DNA from: Candidatus Blautia merdavium
GTDB taxonomy: Bacteria; Bacillota; Clostridia; Lachnospirales; Lachnospiraceae
Assembly: GCA_019119975.1 (NCBI GenBank)
Contig: DWVZ01000127.1
Span: forward strand, 1-51,925
Length of the DNA stretch: 51,925 bases
Direction: 5' to 3'
Below, piece by piece: positions 1 to 8,198 of this stretch. Made by a program: the position numbers and the translations under genes. Numbering within the stretch: position 1 is the stretch's first letter; the number at the start of each line of letters is the position of its first letter. The notes below the pieces were generated by a model, which worked only from the letters and a program-made list of their open reading frames with translations, made no database searches and was not told the origin of the DNA.

Positions 1-800
1 CTGGAGTGGAGTGCTGTCCGTCCGATCAGGGAAAAATCCGGGTGGTAGAGATAATCACCCAGAAGAGGGCAGCCAATGGATTTCATGTGGACCCGGATCT
101 GATGGGTCCTCCCGGTCTCCAGCCGCAGCTGCACCAGGGAATAAGAGGAGCGGGAATCCAGCACCTGATAGTGGGTCACTGCCCGTTCCCCCTGCTGAGG
201 ATCCACCTGACGCTCTATTGCAGATCCAGGTTTCCTGCCGATGGGAGCGTCTACAGTGCCTGCCGGCGGGTCCGGGATCCCCGCGGTTACTGCCAGATAG
301 GTTCTGTGGATCTGCCGTTCCTTCATCTGGACAGACAGCAGGGAGGCACTCAGGGCATTTTTTGCCAGGATGAGAAGTCCGGTGGTATCCCGGTCCAGAC
401 GGTTGATGCACCGGAAGACAAAGGATTCCCCCTTTTCCTGAAAGTAGTAAGCCACGCCGTTGGCAAGGGTATTGTCATAATTGTTGACAGAAGGATGCAC
501 GGGCATATCTGCCGGTTTGTCCAGCACCAGCAGATCCTGATCCTCATAGACAATGGAAAAGGGAAGGCGGACGGGAAGGATCTTTTCAGAGGAGGCTTCC
601 TCTGTCAGCAGGGTTTCCAGCCGGTCGCCTGCTTTCAGGGGCGTTCTGACATACGCCCATTCTCCGTTGACCAGGATTCCCCGGCAGGTCTTTTTCAGCT
701 GGATGAGGATCTGGCGGGAATAGCCCCTGGCCCGCAGATAGTCTCCCACACAGCAGGGCAGATCTTTTTCGGTGATATGATAGCAAAAGGTTCGTTCCAT
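1..800 (-). CDS. RluA-family rRNA/tRNA pseudouridine synthase (3' end cut by window)
   Basis: Converts specific uridines in structured RNA to pseudouridine. Reading the minus strand from ATG at 800 gives 266 residues with no stop before the window edge, so the C-terminus is missing. Residues about 20-65 look like an S4-type RNA-binding domain (YLRARGYSRQ ... ILVNGEW). The catalytic domain follows, with VLDKPADMPVHPS near 92-104 and the RluA signature NRLDRDTTG at 133-141; D136 is the expected nucleophile. The later LETGRTHQIRVHM motif is also typical. The usual H of HRLD is N here, which is tolerated in the family. Which RluA subfamily and target base cannot be told from the sequence. A strong promoter lies just upstream. 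Confidence 0.9.
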   Translation of the reverse strand, partial: MERTFCYHITEKDLPCCVGDYLRARGYSRQILIQLKKTCRGILVNGEWAYVRTPLKAGDRLETLLTEEASSEKILPVRLPFSIVYEDQDLLVLDKPADMPVHPSVNNYDNTLANGVAYYFQEKGESFVFRCINRLDRDTTGLLILAKNALSASLLSVQMKERQIHRTYLAVTAGIPDPPAGTVDAPIGRKPGSAIERQVDPQQGERAVTHYQVLDSRSSYSLVQLRLETGRTHQIRVHMKSIGCPLLGDYLYHPDFSLIGRTALHS

Positions 801-881
801 AGCGCCTCCCAGGATGAATTCGGATTGGTCTCTCCCCTGTATCCGGGCAGTTTTTCATCCGTTTTTTCGTTCATAAATCCC

Positions 882-909
882 ATTATACTAAAGAGAAAAG
901 TCCTGTCAA
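882..909 (-). promoter_or_regulatory. Sigma-A promoter for the pseudouridine synthase
   Basis: On the minus strand TTGACA (909-904) and TATAAT (887-882) are both perfect consensus and are separated by 16 bp. The start codon lies 81 bp further downstream. Confidence 0.75.
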
Positions 910-985
910 TCGTGTTCTTTGGAAATTTTCGCAAAATACTGTGCCGGGATCACGGAAGAAAAAATATTGGCAGTGATTTTTCCGG

Positions 986-1014
986 TTGTATTAAAAAAAA
1001 CTTTGTGGTAGAAT
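986..1014 (+). promoter_or_regulatory. Sigma-A promoter for the lactonase gene
   Basis: TTGTAT at 986-991, a 17 bp spacer and TAGAAT at 1009-1014, with TGG directly before the -10 box (extended -10). Transcription should start near 1021. With the minus-strand promoter at 882-909 this accounts for most of the 310 bp gap between the divergent genes. Confidence 0.6.
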
Positions 1015-1022
1015 GGCACTAG

Positions 1023-1038
1023 GTATCCCGGGGGATAC
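1023..1038. repeat. Perfect palindrome at the lactonase transcription start
   Basis: GTATCCC (1023-1029) and GGGATAC (1032-1038) are perfect 7 bp arms around two bases. The position immediately after the predicted start site fits a repressor operator or a 5'-end hairpin. No matching site was noticed elsewhere in the window. Confidence 0.5.
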
Positions 1039-1110
1039 AGTCTTGTAATGCAAAAATACAGAACTGTAACTGGAGATAGAATCTAAGAAATCAGGAGGGT
1101 ATTGCATAAG

Positions 1111-2172
1111 ATGAAAGAAAAATATGTTGCATATGTCGGAACGTATACCCATGGAAGCAGTATCGGAATCCATCTGTATGATGTAAACGTGGAAGAAGGA
1201 ACTCTGACCGAGAGAAAAGTAGTTCCGGTAAACAATTCTTCCCACCTTGCCCGTTCCTTAAACGGCAAATATCTTTATTCCATTGCGGATGAAGGAGTTG
1301 CGGTTTTTGCCATCGAACCGGACGGAGACCTTACTTTTATCAATAAGGTAGATATCGACGGCATGAGGGGCTGCCACCTTTCCACGGACGAAGAGGGGAA
1401 ATACCTGTTCGTTGCCGGCTATCACGACGGAAAAGTTACCGTAGTCCATACCCACAAGGACGGTCGTCTGGGAAGCGTTATGGACGGTGTATTCCACAAG
1501 GGTCTGGGAAGTGTAGCGGAGAGAAACTTCCGTCCCCACGTCAGCTGTGTGCGCCCTACGCCGGATAACAAATATCTGTGCGCGGTGGACAACGGCATTG
1601 ACCAGATCAAGATCTACAGAGTCCATAGCCGGACAGGCCGTCTGGAACTGGTAGATATCTTAAGATGCAGAAGGGAATCCGGTCCAAGACTGATCAAATT
1701 CAGCCCGGACGGGAAATTCGCATATCTCAATTATGAGCTGAGCAATACCGTGGAAGTTTATAAATATGACGGAAGCAGGAAGAACCCGGTGTTTGAGAAG
1801 ATCCAGTCCATCAGCACCCTGGCTTCTCATGATGACGAAACACATGATGCAACCTCCGGAATGTGTCTTTCTCCGGACGGCAGGTATATCTTCTGCTCTA
1901 CCGCAGGAGAGGATACGGTTGCCATGTATGAAAGAGATGAAGAGACCGGACTTCTGGAAAAACAGTTTATCCTGCCGATCAGCGGCAGCTATCCCAAGGA
2001 TCTGGATGTGTTCCCCGATGGAAAGCATCTGGCAGTCGTAAACCATGAGTCCAATTCCATCACCACATTTACCATTGATTATGAGAAGAAGCTGCTGGTC
2101 ATGAAGGGAAAACCAATGAAAGTAGAGACTCCCAACAGCATTATTTTTTCAAAATGTGAAATGGAAGACTGA
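1111..2172 (+). CDS. Lactonase family protein (seven-bladed beta-propeller, YbhE/Pgl-type)
   Basis: A cytosolic beta-propeller of the family that includes the YbhE-type 6-phosphogluconolactonases, so a role in hydrolysing a sugar lactone is likely but the substrate is unproven. The 353 residues contain regularly spaced blade motifs: YVGTYTHGS near the start, RPHVSCVRPTPDNKYLCAVD, LIKFSPDGKFAYL, SGMCLSPDGRYIFCS and PKDLDVFPDGKHLAVVNH. There is no signal peptide. I chose the ATG at 1111 because AGGAGG at 1093-1098 is 12 bp upstream; an in-frame TTG at 1102 is only 3 bp from it. The gene has its own promoter and stands alone before corA. Confidence 0.85.
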   Translation: MKEKYVAYVGTYTHGSSIGIHLYDVNVEEGTLTERKVVPVNNSSHLARSLNGKYLYSIADEGVAVFAIEPDGDLTFINKVDIDGMRGCHLSTDEEGKYLFVAGYHDGKVTVVHTHKDGRLGSVMDGVFHKGLGSVAERNFRPHVSCVRPTPDNKYLCAVDNGIDQIKIYRVHSRTGRLELVDILRCRRESGPRLIKFSPDGKFAYLNYELSNTVEVYKYDGSRKNPVFEKIQSISTLASHDDETHDATSGMCLSPDGRYIFCSTAGEDTVAMYERDEETGLLEKQFILPISGSYPKDLDVFPDGKHLAVVNHESNSITTFTIDYEKKLLVMKGKPMKVETPNSIIFSKCEMED

Positions 2173-2300
2173 GAACTGCAAAGTGAGTTATAATAATTAA
2201 AAAAAAGGAAGTGCAAACAGTTATGGAAAGCGGGCCTTGTCCTGTGCGAACAGAAAGAAATAGGAAAATAAAATATCATTCCTGCCTGACAGGCGCTCCG

Positions 2301-2388
2301 GGAAGACCCAGGGTCTTCCTGCCATAACCTATGCACAGAAAAGGACTGCCTTTTCTGCCTGCGGTGGTTTTCTGCCCTGTCCCGGCAG
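2301..2388 (+). promoter_or_regulatory. Structured leader with three tandem hairpins upstream of corA
   Basis: Three inverted repeats follow one another: GGAAGACCC/GGGTCTTCC (2301-2309, 2311-2319), CAGAAAAGG/CCTTTTCTG with loop ACTG (2336-2344, 2349-2357), and CTGCC/GGCAG (2372-2376, 2384-2388). None has a U-tract, so they do not look like terminators. They fill the 235 bp gap before the CorA-type gene. I do not recognise a known magnesium riboswitch in them. Confidence 0.45.
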
Positions 2389-2407
2389 GAGACGAAGGGA
2401 GAAAGCC

Positions 2408-3349
2408 ATGATTAAGATTTTTAAAACCATCGATGGAAAGATTCATCAGATAGACAAAGCGAGTGAGGGCTGCTGGATTGCCATGATCAACCCTACGGCG
2501 ACGGAGATTTTTGAGATTGCCAACCAGTACCGGATTGAAGTGGACGACCTGCGGGCGCCTTTGGATGAAGAGGAGCGTTCCCGTATTGAGGTGGAAGACG
2601 ATTATACACTGATCATTGTGGATACCCCCATTTTAGAGGAAAGCGGGAAGAAGGACTGGTATGGGACCATACCCCTGTCCATCCTGGTGACGGATGAAGT
2701 GATCATCACCGTCTGCCTGGAGGATACTTCCGTTCTCAGCACCTTTATGGACGGACGGGTGAGAAATTTTTACACCTATATGAAGACCAGATTCATCCTT
2801 CAGATCCTGTATAAAAATGCCAGTATGTTCCTGCACTATCTGCGCATCATTGACAAGAAAAGCGCGGAAGTGGAGGATAAGCTGCAGGCAGCTACCAAAA
2901 ACCAGGAGCTGATCGAGCTGATGGAGCTGGAAAAGTCTCTGGTTTACTTTACCACCTCTCTTAGGTCCAATGAAATGGTTCTGGAGAAACTGCTGAAGAT
3001 CGAGCGGATCAAGAAATATCCGGACGATGAGGATCTTCTGGAAGACGTTATCATTGAAAATAAACAGGCGATCGAGATGGCGAATGTATACAGCGGTATT
3101 TTAAGCGGGATGATGGACGCGTTTGCTTCCATTGTCTCCAATAACCAGAATATGGTGATGAAGTTTTTGGCAACCGTCACCATTGTGATGTCCATTCCCA
3201 ACATTATCTTCAGTGCCTACGGCATGAATGTGAACATCAAAGGCATGCCCTTTGCCGATACGCCGGAGGGCTTTTTCCTGGTGATCATCATTGCGCTGCT
3301 TTTAAGCCTGCTGGTAGCCCTTATCTTTTCAAAGAAAAACTTGTTTTAA
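2408..3349 (+). CDS. CorA-family divalent cation transporter
   Basis: Inner-membrane channel of the CorA family, normally for Mg2+ or Co2+. The 313 residues show a long cytosolic N-terminal domain rich in acidic and coiled-coil helices (to about residue 250) and two C-terminal membrane helices. The first helix ends in the family signature GMN (SAYGMNVN, about residues 271-278) and the second is FFLVIIIALLLSLLVALIF; a short positive tail (SKKNLF) follows. The loop after GMN is IKGMPF rather than the common MPE sequence, as in many Firmicute paralogues with less certain ion preference. The ATG has a good GGGAGAAA ribosome site. It ends 21 bp before the rhomboid-like gene, so the two are probably one operon. 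Confidence 0.9.
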   Translation: MIKIFKTIDGKIHQIDKASEGCWIAMINPTATEIFEIANQYRIEVDDLRAPLDEEERSRIEVEDDYTLIIVDTPILEESGKKDWYGTIPLSILVTDEVIITVCLEDTSVLSTFMDGRVRNFYTYMKTRFILQILYKNASMFLHYLRIIDKKSAEVEDKLQAATKNQELIELMELEKSLVYFTTSLRSNEMVLEKLLKIERIKKYPDDEDLLEDVIIENKQAIEMANVYSGILSGMMDAFASIVSNNQNMVMKFLATVTIVMSIPNIIFSAYGMNVNIKGMPFADTPEGFFLVIIIALLLSLLVALIFSKKNLF

Positions 3350-3370
3350 TTTCAGCCTGAAGGAGACAAC

Positions 3371-4216
3371 ATGAATTTTATTAACAAAATGGAACGCAGA
3401 TTCGGAAGATATGCCATTCATAATCTGACAAAATACATTATCGGGATCTATGTGCTGGGCTATATTCTGGAATACATGGGAAGACTGACCGGTTTTTCCG
3501 TGCTGTCCTGGCTGGTACTGAGCCCTTATCACATTGTGCAGGGGCAGATCTGGCGTCTGATCTCCTGGGTTCTGATCCCGCCGCCCAGTTCCAATCTGCT
3601 TTTTGTACTGATCATGCTGATGTTTTACTATTCCATCGGCACGGCGCTGGAAAGGACCTGGGGAGCATTCCGGTACAATCTGTACATCTTCGGAGGAATC
3701 ATCTGTACCGTGATCGGCGCCTTTCTTCTTTACGCCATTGGCGGACCGATGATCTCTGTCTATGGTTCCATGGCATTTTCCACATATTATATCAACCTGT
3801 CTATTTTCCTTGCTTTTGCGGCAAGCTATCCGGATATGCAGGTTTTGTTTATGATGATCATTCCTATGAAGATGAAATGGCTCGCCTATCTGGACATCGC
3901 CTATCTGCTGTATGATCTGATCCGTGGAAACTGGGCGACCCGTACCGTGATCATTGCGTCTTTATTCAATTTTATCCTGTTTTTCCTGGCTACCAGGAAT
4001 TACACCAGGATATCTCCGGGACAGATGCACAGAAGGCAGGAGTTTAAGAAAGCAGTGCACCCTAAGATGGCGCAGGGGGTGACAAAGCATAAATGCGCCA
4101 TATGCGGAAGGACAGAGAAAGACGGAGACCATCTGGAATTCCGTTTCTGTTCCAAATGCAATGGAAACTATGAGTATTGCCAGGACCACCTCTTTACTCA
4201 TGAACATGTAAAATAA
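3371..4216 (+). CDS. Rhomboid-like membrane protein lacking the catalytic dyad, with C-terminal Cys/His module
   Basis: A polytopic membrane protein of 281 residues with about six hydrophobic segments between residues 20 and 210. The layout recalls rhomboids: IVQGQIWRLISWVLIP early, ALERTWGAFRYNLYIF in the middle, then YPDMQVLFMMIIPMKMKWLAYLD. The expected catalytic GxSG is replaced by VYGSMAFS and no His is seen in the last helix (VIIASLFNFILFFLATR), so it should not be a protease; a Derlin-like role is one possibility. The soluble C-terminus carries CAICGRT, CSKCNGNYEYC and HLFTHEH, a likely metal-binding module. AAGGAG precedes the ATG. Probably cotranscribed with the CorA gene. Confidence 0.7.
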   Translation: MNFINKMERRFGRYAIHNLTKYIIGIYVLGYILEYMGRLTGFSVLSWLVLSPYHIVQGQIWRLISWVLIPPPSSNLLFVLIMLMFYYSIGTALERTWGAFRYNLYIFGGIICTVIGAFLLYAIGGPMISVYGSMAFSTYYINLSIFLAFAASYPDMQVLFMMIIPMKMKWLAYLDIAYLLYDLIRGNWATRTVIIASLFNFILFFLATRNYTRISPGQMHRRQEFKKAVHPKMAQGVTKHKCAICGRTEKDGDHLEFRFCSKCNGNYEYCQDHLFTHEHVK

Positions 4217-4297
4217 TACCGGCGTCAACGTGCTGGACAAAGAAGTTTCCGGTATTTTGCTTCACCATTATCATAAAAAACAGGAGGAAATCAAAAG

Positions 4298-5734
4298 ATG
4301 CGCAGAACAAAAATTGTCTGTACCATGGGACCGAGAACCAACACCAGGGAAATGATGAAGGAAATGGTTGAAAACGGCATGAATGTCGCACGTTTTAACT
4401 TTTCCCACGGCAGTCATGAGGAACATAAAAACCGCATGGACCTGCTGAAAAATGTCAGAGAGGATCTGGATAAGACCGTTGCCATCCTGCTGGACACCAA
4501 GGGACCGGAAATCCGCACCGGCATGCTGAAGGAAGGAAAGAAAGTAACCCTTACAGAAGGCAGCCAGTTTATCCTGTACACAGATGAGGTAGAAGGAAAC
4601 GAAGAGGGCTGTTCCATCACTTATCCGGAACTGACCCAGGACGTAAAAGCAGGAAACACCATTTTGATCGATGACGGTCTCCTTGAACTGAAGGTAGAAG
4701 AAGTGCAGGAAAATAAGATCGTCTGTACCGTGATCAACGGTGGTGAGCTGGGAGAGAAAAAGGGAGTCAATGTGCCGAATGTAAATGTGAACCTCCCCGG
4801 GATCACAGAGCAGGATGTCAAGGATATCCTTTTCGGGATCGAACAGGGAATTGACTTTATCGCGGCCTCATTTGTAAGGAGCGCTTCGGCAATCCATGAA
4901 ATCCGCCAGATCTTAAAGGAGAACCACGCAGAAGACATTGCCATCATTGCCAAGATTGAAAACAAAGAAGGCGTGGATAATATTGATGAGATCATTGAGG
5001 CTTCCGACGGAATTATGGTGGCAAGGGGAGATCTGGGTGTAGAGATCCCGCCTCAGGAGGTTCCGCACATCCAGAAAGAGATCATCAATAAATGCAATGA
5101 AAGCTATATCCCGGTCATCACAGCTACACAGATGCTGGATTCCATGATCCGCAATCCCCGTCCTACCCGTGCCGAGGTAGCAGACGTGGCGAATGCCATT
5201 TACGATGGTACAGACGCTGTCATGCTCTCCGGTGAGACCGCAGCGGGAAAATATCCGGTGGAAGCGCTGTGCATGATGAGTGAGATCGCAGAAAACACAG
5301 AACGCTATGTGGACTATGAGAAATACATCAATCACAGAAGCATGTATACAAAGAAAAGAATTTCCAGTGCCATCGGTATTGCCTCTGTGCGTACAGCAAG
5401 GAACATCGGCGCTACCTGCATCGTAACGCCTACCGTATCAGGAAATACAGCAAGGCTGATCTCCAGCTTCCGTCCGTCCATGCCCATCTACGCCATCACG
5501 CCCAATGCAAAAGTGGAGAGGACCATGCAGCTTTACTGGGGTGTACTGCCGCTGAAAGGCTATCAGAAGGAAACCACAGAGAATATTATCCTCAATGCCA
5601 TGGAGACGATCAGCAGAAAGAAACTGGTAAAAACAGGCGATCTGGTGGTTGTAACTGCAGGAGACCCGGCGACCAACAGCAGTCAGTCCGAGTCCAACGT
5701 TACGAATATGATGAACGTTATGGAAGTAAAATAA
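4298..5734 (+). CDS. pyk: Pyruvate kinase
   Basis: Makes pyruvate and ATP from phosphoenolpyruvate and ADP, the last step of glycolysis in the cytosol. The 478 residues cover the whole enzyme: RRTKIVCTMGPRT at the N-terminus, NVARFNFSHG, LDTKGPEIRTG, the metal and substrate region IIAKIENKEGVDNIDEI, the signature MVARGDLGVEIP, and ITATQMLDSMI with PTRAEVADVANAIYDG. The length matches the standard form; the extra PEP-utiliser domain of Bacillus enzymes is absent. AGGAGG sits 10 bp before the ATG. A strong terminator follows. Confidence 0.98.
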   Translation: MRRTKIVCTMGPRTNTREMMKEMVENGMNVARFNFSHGSHEEHKNRMDLLKNVREDLDKTVAILLDTKGPEIRTGMLKEGKKVTLTEGSQFILYTDEVEGNEEGCSITYPELTQDVKAGNTILIDDGLLELKVEEVQENKIVCTVINGGELGEKKGVNVPNVNVNLPGITEQDVKDILFGIEQGIDFIAASFVRSASAIHEIRQILKENHAEDIAIIAKIENKEGVDNIDEIIEASDGIMVARGDLGVEIPPQEVPHIQKEIINKCNESYIPVITATQMLDSMIRNPRPTRAEVADVANAIYDGTDAVMLSGETAAGKYPVEALCMMSEIAENTERYVDYEKYINHRSMYTKKRISSAIGIASVRTARNIGATCIVTPTVSGNTARLISSFRPSMPIYAITPNAKVERTMQLYWGVLPLKGYQKETTENIILNAMETISRKKLVKTGDLVVVTAGDPATNSSQSESNVTNMMNVMEVK

Positions 5735-5747
5735 ATTTTTTAGATCA

Positions 5748-5777
5748 GGGGGACGCAGAGAATGCGTCCTCCTTTTT
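5748..5777 (+). terminator. Rho-independent terminator of pyk
   Basis: GGGGGACGCA (5748-5757) pairs with TGCGTCCTCC (5763-5772) across loop GAGAA with one G-T pair, followed by five T. Confidence 0.9.
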
Positions 5778-5832
5778 CTGGACAGGCATCCGGCATAAGA
5801 AAGGATTCCTGTGGAGACAGGAGAGGAAAGAG

Positions 5833-6498
5833 ATGGAAAAGAAGAACATAAAAGCAGTCGTATTTGACATGGACGGTCTGATGTTCGATTCTGAGAGGAT
5901 CGTCCAGAAATCCTGGGATATCGCAGGCGAACAGATGGGATACGGAAAGCTGGGCGGGCATATTGTAAATACGCTTGGATTTAACAGAGAGCGGAGAGAA
6001 CAGTATTTTAAGGAAGCCTGCGGAGCCGACTTTCCCTTTGAGCGGTTTCAGGAGCTTTACAGAAAAGCCTTTTATGAATATGTGGAGCATTACGGGCTGC
6101 CGGCAAAGAAGGGGCTTCATCAGCTGCTTCAGCTGCTGCGCAGGAAACAGATCCCTATGGCAGTGGCGACGTCCTCCAGCCGGGAACATGCAGTAGGCAA
6201 TCTGAAGAAGGAAGGGATTGAAGATTATTTCGCAGCTGTGATCACAGGGAATATGGTGTCCGAGGCAAAACCCTCTCCTGAGATTTATGAAAAAGCGTGC
6301 CGGGCGCTGGGGGTGGACCCGGGGGAAGCGTTAGCCCTGGAAGATTCTTATAACGGGATCCGGTCCGCGCATGGAGCCGGCATGATCACCATTATGATCC
6401 CGGATCTGCTGACAGATTCTTCCTGTGTAGATGAAATCCTGGATGGAAAAATGGAGTCTTTGCTGGAAGTGGAGCACTGGATTGCGTCAATGCGTTAA
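5833..6498 (+). CDS. HAD-superfamily phosphatase (beta-phosphoglucomutase-like, subfamily IA)
   Basis: Likely removes phosphate from a small metabolite or acts as a phosphoglucomutase; the substrate cannot be read from the sequence. The 221 residues contain the HAD motifs: FDMDGLMFDSE (nucleophile and acid-base Asp, residues 11-21), VATSSS (motif II), the Lys of SEAKPSPEIY (motif III), and LEDSYNG (motif IV). A helical cap occupies about residues 20-85. The ribosome site is GGAGAGGAAAG. It lies between the pyk terminator and the lysA promoter, so it is probably transcribed alone or by readthrough. Confidence 0.85.
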   Translation: MEKKNIKAVVFDMDGLMFDSERIVQKSWDIAGEQMGYGKLGGHIVNTLGFNRERREQYFKEACGADFPFERFQELYRKAFYEYVEHYGLPAKKGLHQLLQLLRRKQIPMAVATSSSREHAVGNLKKEGIEDYFAAVITGNMVSEAKPSPEIYEKACRALGVDPGEALALEDSYNGIRSAHGAGMITIMIPDLLTDSSCVDEILDGKMESLLEVEHWIASMR

Positions 6499-6526
6499 AA
6501 AGTTATAAAGTTTAAGCGAAAATACC

Positions 6527-6555
6527 TTGAAAATCAAAAGGCTTTCCCTTATAAT
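6527..6555 (+). promoter_or_regulatory. Sigma-A promoter of lysA
   Basis: TTGAAA (6527-6532), exactly 17 bp, then a perfect TATAAT (6550-6555). The leader to the lysA start is about 95 bp. Confidence 0.8.
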
Positions 6556-6656
6556 AGTCCTGATAAAAAATAAGCGTATACAAGAAGGAAAGAAAACAGA
6601 GGCAGCCAGCGTATACCCGCCGGGCAGGCGCAGGATGCTGTCCAGAGGAGACGACT

Positions 6657-7940
6657 ATGGAGAAAAAAACATTTGTGACAAAAGAACAGCTGGAGAAAAT
6701 CACCGCTCAATACCCCACACCCTTTCATCTGTATGATGAAAAAGGAATCCGGAGAAATGCGGAGGCAATGAAAAAGGCTTTTGCCTGGAACAAAGGATTT
6801 AAAGAATATTTTGCAGTAAAAGCAACGCCGAACCCGTTTCTGATCAAGATTCTGCAGGAGTATGGATTTGGCTGCGACTGTTCTTCTTATACAGAATTAA
6901 TGCTTTCCAAAGCCATCGGATGTGTGGGAGATGACATTATGTTCTCTTCCAACGACACACCGGCAGAGGAATTCCGCTATGCTTACGAAATGGGAGCGAC
7001 CATTAACCTGGATGACATTACCCACATTGAGTTTCTGGAAAACGCCATCGGCACCATTCCCAAAAGGATCAGCTGCCGTTACAATCCCGGCGGTGTTTTT
7101 GAGATCAGCAACGGGATCATGGATAATCCGGGAGATGCCAAATATGGCATGACCACAGAACAGATTTTTGAGGCTTTCCGCATCCTGAAGGAAAAGGGCG
7201 CCGAAGAATTCGGCATCCATGCTTTCCTGGCAAGCAATACGGTTACCAACGAATACTACCCTATGCTGGCAAAGCAGCTTTTTGAGCTGGCTGTCCGCCT
7301 GGAGAAAGAGACCGGGGCGAAGATCTGCTTCATCAATTTATCCGGCGGTGTGGGAATCCCTTACCAGCCCGGACAGGAAGCCAATGACATCGGCGTCATC
7401 GGAGAAGGCGTGCGCAGGGTTTATGAGGAAGTCCTGGTACCTGCGGGAATGGGAGAGGTCGCTATTTATACAGAGCTGGGGCGCTTTATGATGGGGCCTT
7501 ACGGCTGCCTTGTGACAAAAGCCATCCATGAGAAGCACACACACAAGGAATACATCGGTGTGGACGCCTGCGCGGTGAATCTGATGCGTCCTGCCATGTA
7601 TGGGGCATATCACCACATTACAGTCATGGGAAAAGAAGAGGAGCCCTGCGATCACAAATACGATGTGACGGGATCTCTGTGTGAGAACAATGATAAATTT
7701 GCAGTGGACCGGATGCTGCCTAAGATTGACATGGGAGATCTGCTGGTGATCCACGATACCGGAGCCCATGGATTCGCTATGGGATACAATTACAACGGCA
7801 AGCTGAAATCTGCGGAGATTCTGCTGAAAGAGGACGGCAGCACCCAGCTGATCCGCCGGGCAGAGACGCCCAAGGATTATTTTGCGACCTTCGACTGTTT
7901 CCAGGAGTTTTATGATAAGTTAGACTGCAGCCAGAAGTAA
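6657..7940 (+). CDS. lysA: Diaminopimelate decarboxylase family protein
   Basis: PLP-dependent fold-III decarboxylase that makes L-lysine from meso-diaminopimelate. The 427 residues show the PLP lysine in YFAVKATPNP (K55), an alanine-racemase-type barrel (FGIHAFLASNT, NLSGGVGIPY), the phosphate-binding ELGRFMMGPYG, and the C-terminal VTGSLCENNDKFA, where classical LysA has CESGD. It belongs to a divergent branch (decarboxylase or a close carboxy-lyase), hence slightly lower certainty on substrate. The start follows AGAGGAG and a strong promoter. No other lysine gene is adjacent; tRNA-Leu follows. Confidence 0.88.
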   Translation: MEKKTFVTKEQLEKITAQYPTPFHLYDEKGIRRNAEAMKKAFAWNKGFKEYFAVKATPNPFLIKILQEYGFGCDCSSYTELMLSKAIGCVGDDIMFSSNDTPAEEFRYAYEMGATINLDDITHIEFLENAIGTIPKRISCRYNPGGVFEISNGIMDNPGDAKYGMTTEQIFEAFRILKEKGAEEFGIHAFLASNTVTNEYYPMLAKQLFELAVRLEKETGAKICFINLSGGVGIPYQPGQEANDIGVIGEGVRRVYEEVLVPAGMGEVAIYTELGRFMMGPYGCLVTKAIHEKHTHKEYIGVDACAVNLMRPAMYGAYHHITVMGKEEEPCDHKYDVTGSLCENNDKFAVDRMLPKIDMGDLLVIHDTGAHGFAMGYNYNGKLKSAEILLKEDGSTQLIRRAETPKDYFATFDCFQEFYDKLDCSQK

Positions 7941-7955
7941 AAGAATTTCTTTTAC
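7937..7955. repeat. AT-rich palindrome across the lysA stop codon
   Basis: GTAAAAGAA (7937-7945) and TTCTTTTAC (7947-7955) form perfect 9 bp arms around one base and include the TAA stop. With a one-base centre and low GC it is a poor terminator, so its role is unclear. Confidence 0.5.
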
Positions 7956-7967
7956 AGATGATAGAAA

Positions 7968-8034
7968 TCCGGAAGGACTGCAAGTTTTTTGAAAAAGATA
8001 CGTTTTTCTAAAAATAACTTGCAATTCTTCCGGA
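7968..8034. repeat. Long inverted repeat overlapping the tRNA-Leu -35 box
   Basis: TCCGGAAGGACTGCAAG (7968-7984) is repeated in inverted form as CTTGCAATTCTTCCGGA (8018-8034), matching at 15 of 17 positions with a 33 bp spacer. The right arm contains the TTGCAA -35 element of the tRNA promoter. Confidence 0.6.
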
Positions 8035-8047
8035 ACTATGGTAAGAT
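8019..8047 (+). promoter_or_regulatory. Promoter of tRNA-Leu
   Basis: TTGCAA (8019-8024), 17 bp, TAAGAT (8042-8047), with TGG before the -10 box. The tRNA begins 20 bp downstream. Confidence 0.7.
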
Positions 8048-8067
8048 TTTTATCGTTCCAAATAGAT

Positions 8068-8150
8068 GCCGGCGTGTCGGAATGGCAGACGAGGCAGACT
8101 CAAAATCTGTTGTGGGCAACCACGTGCGGGTTCAAGTCCCGCTGCCGGCA
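8068..8150 (+). tRNA. tRNA-Leu (anticodon CAA)
   Basis: GCCGGCG (8068-8074) pairs with TGCCGGC (8143-8149) as acceptor stem. The anticodon loop is CTCAAAA (CAA, reading UUG) between GCAGA and TCTGT. A long variable arm typical of class II tRNAs is present, and GCGGG/CCCGC encloses TTCAAGT in the T arm. The discriminator is A and CCA is not encoded. Confidence 0.95.
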
Positions 8151-8158
8151 GTACTAAA

Positions 8159-8181
8159 AGTCCGTATATACGGGCTTTTTT
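8159..8181 (+). terminator. Terminator of tRNA-Leu
   Basis: AGTCCGTA (8159-8166) pairs with TACGGGCT (8169-8176), including one G-T pair, and is followed by a T-run through 8181. The convergent antiporter gene ends just downstream. Confidence 0.85.
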
Positions 8182-8198
8182 ATTTTGTTCAAAAACGA

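Noticed and set aside
6-1022. Long plus-strand open frame of 338 codons
   Set aside because: It lies over the minus-strand RluA-type gene, which has clear motifs and a promoter; the plus frame has no recognisable domain.
2223-2327. 34-codon open frame upstream of corA
   Set aside because: It spans the leader hairpins, has only a weak ribosome site and shows no recognisable features.
4215-4256. AATACCGG/CCGGTATT inverted repeat between the rhomboid-like gene and pyk as a terminator
   Set aside because: The loop is 26 bases and there is no T-run, so it is weak; it may be chance.
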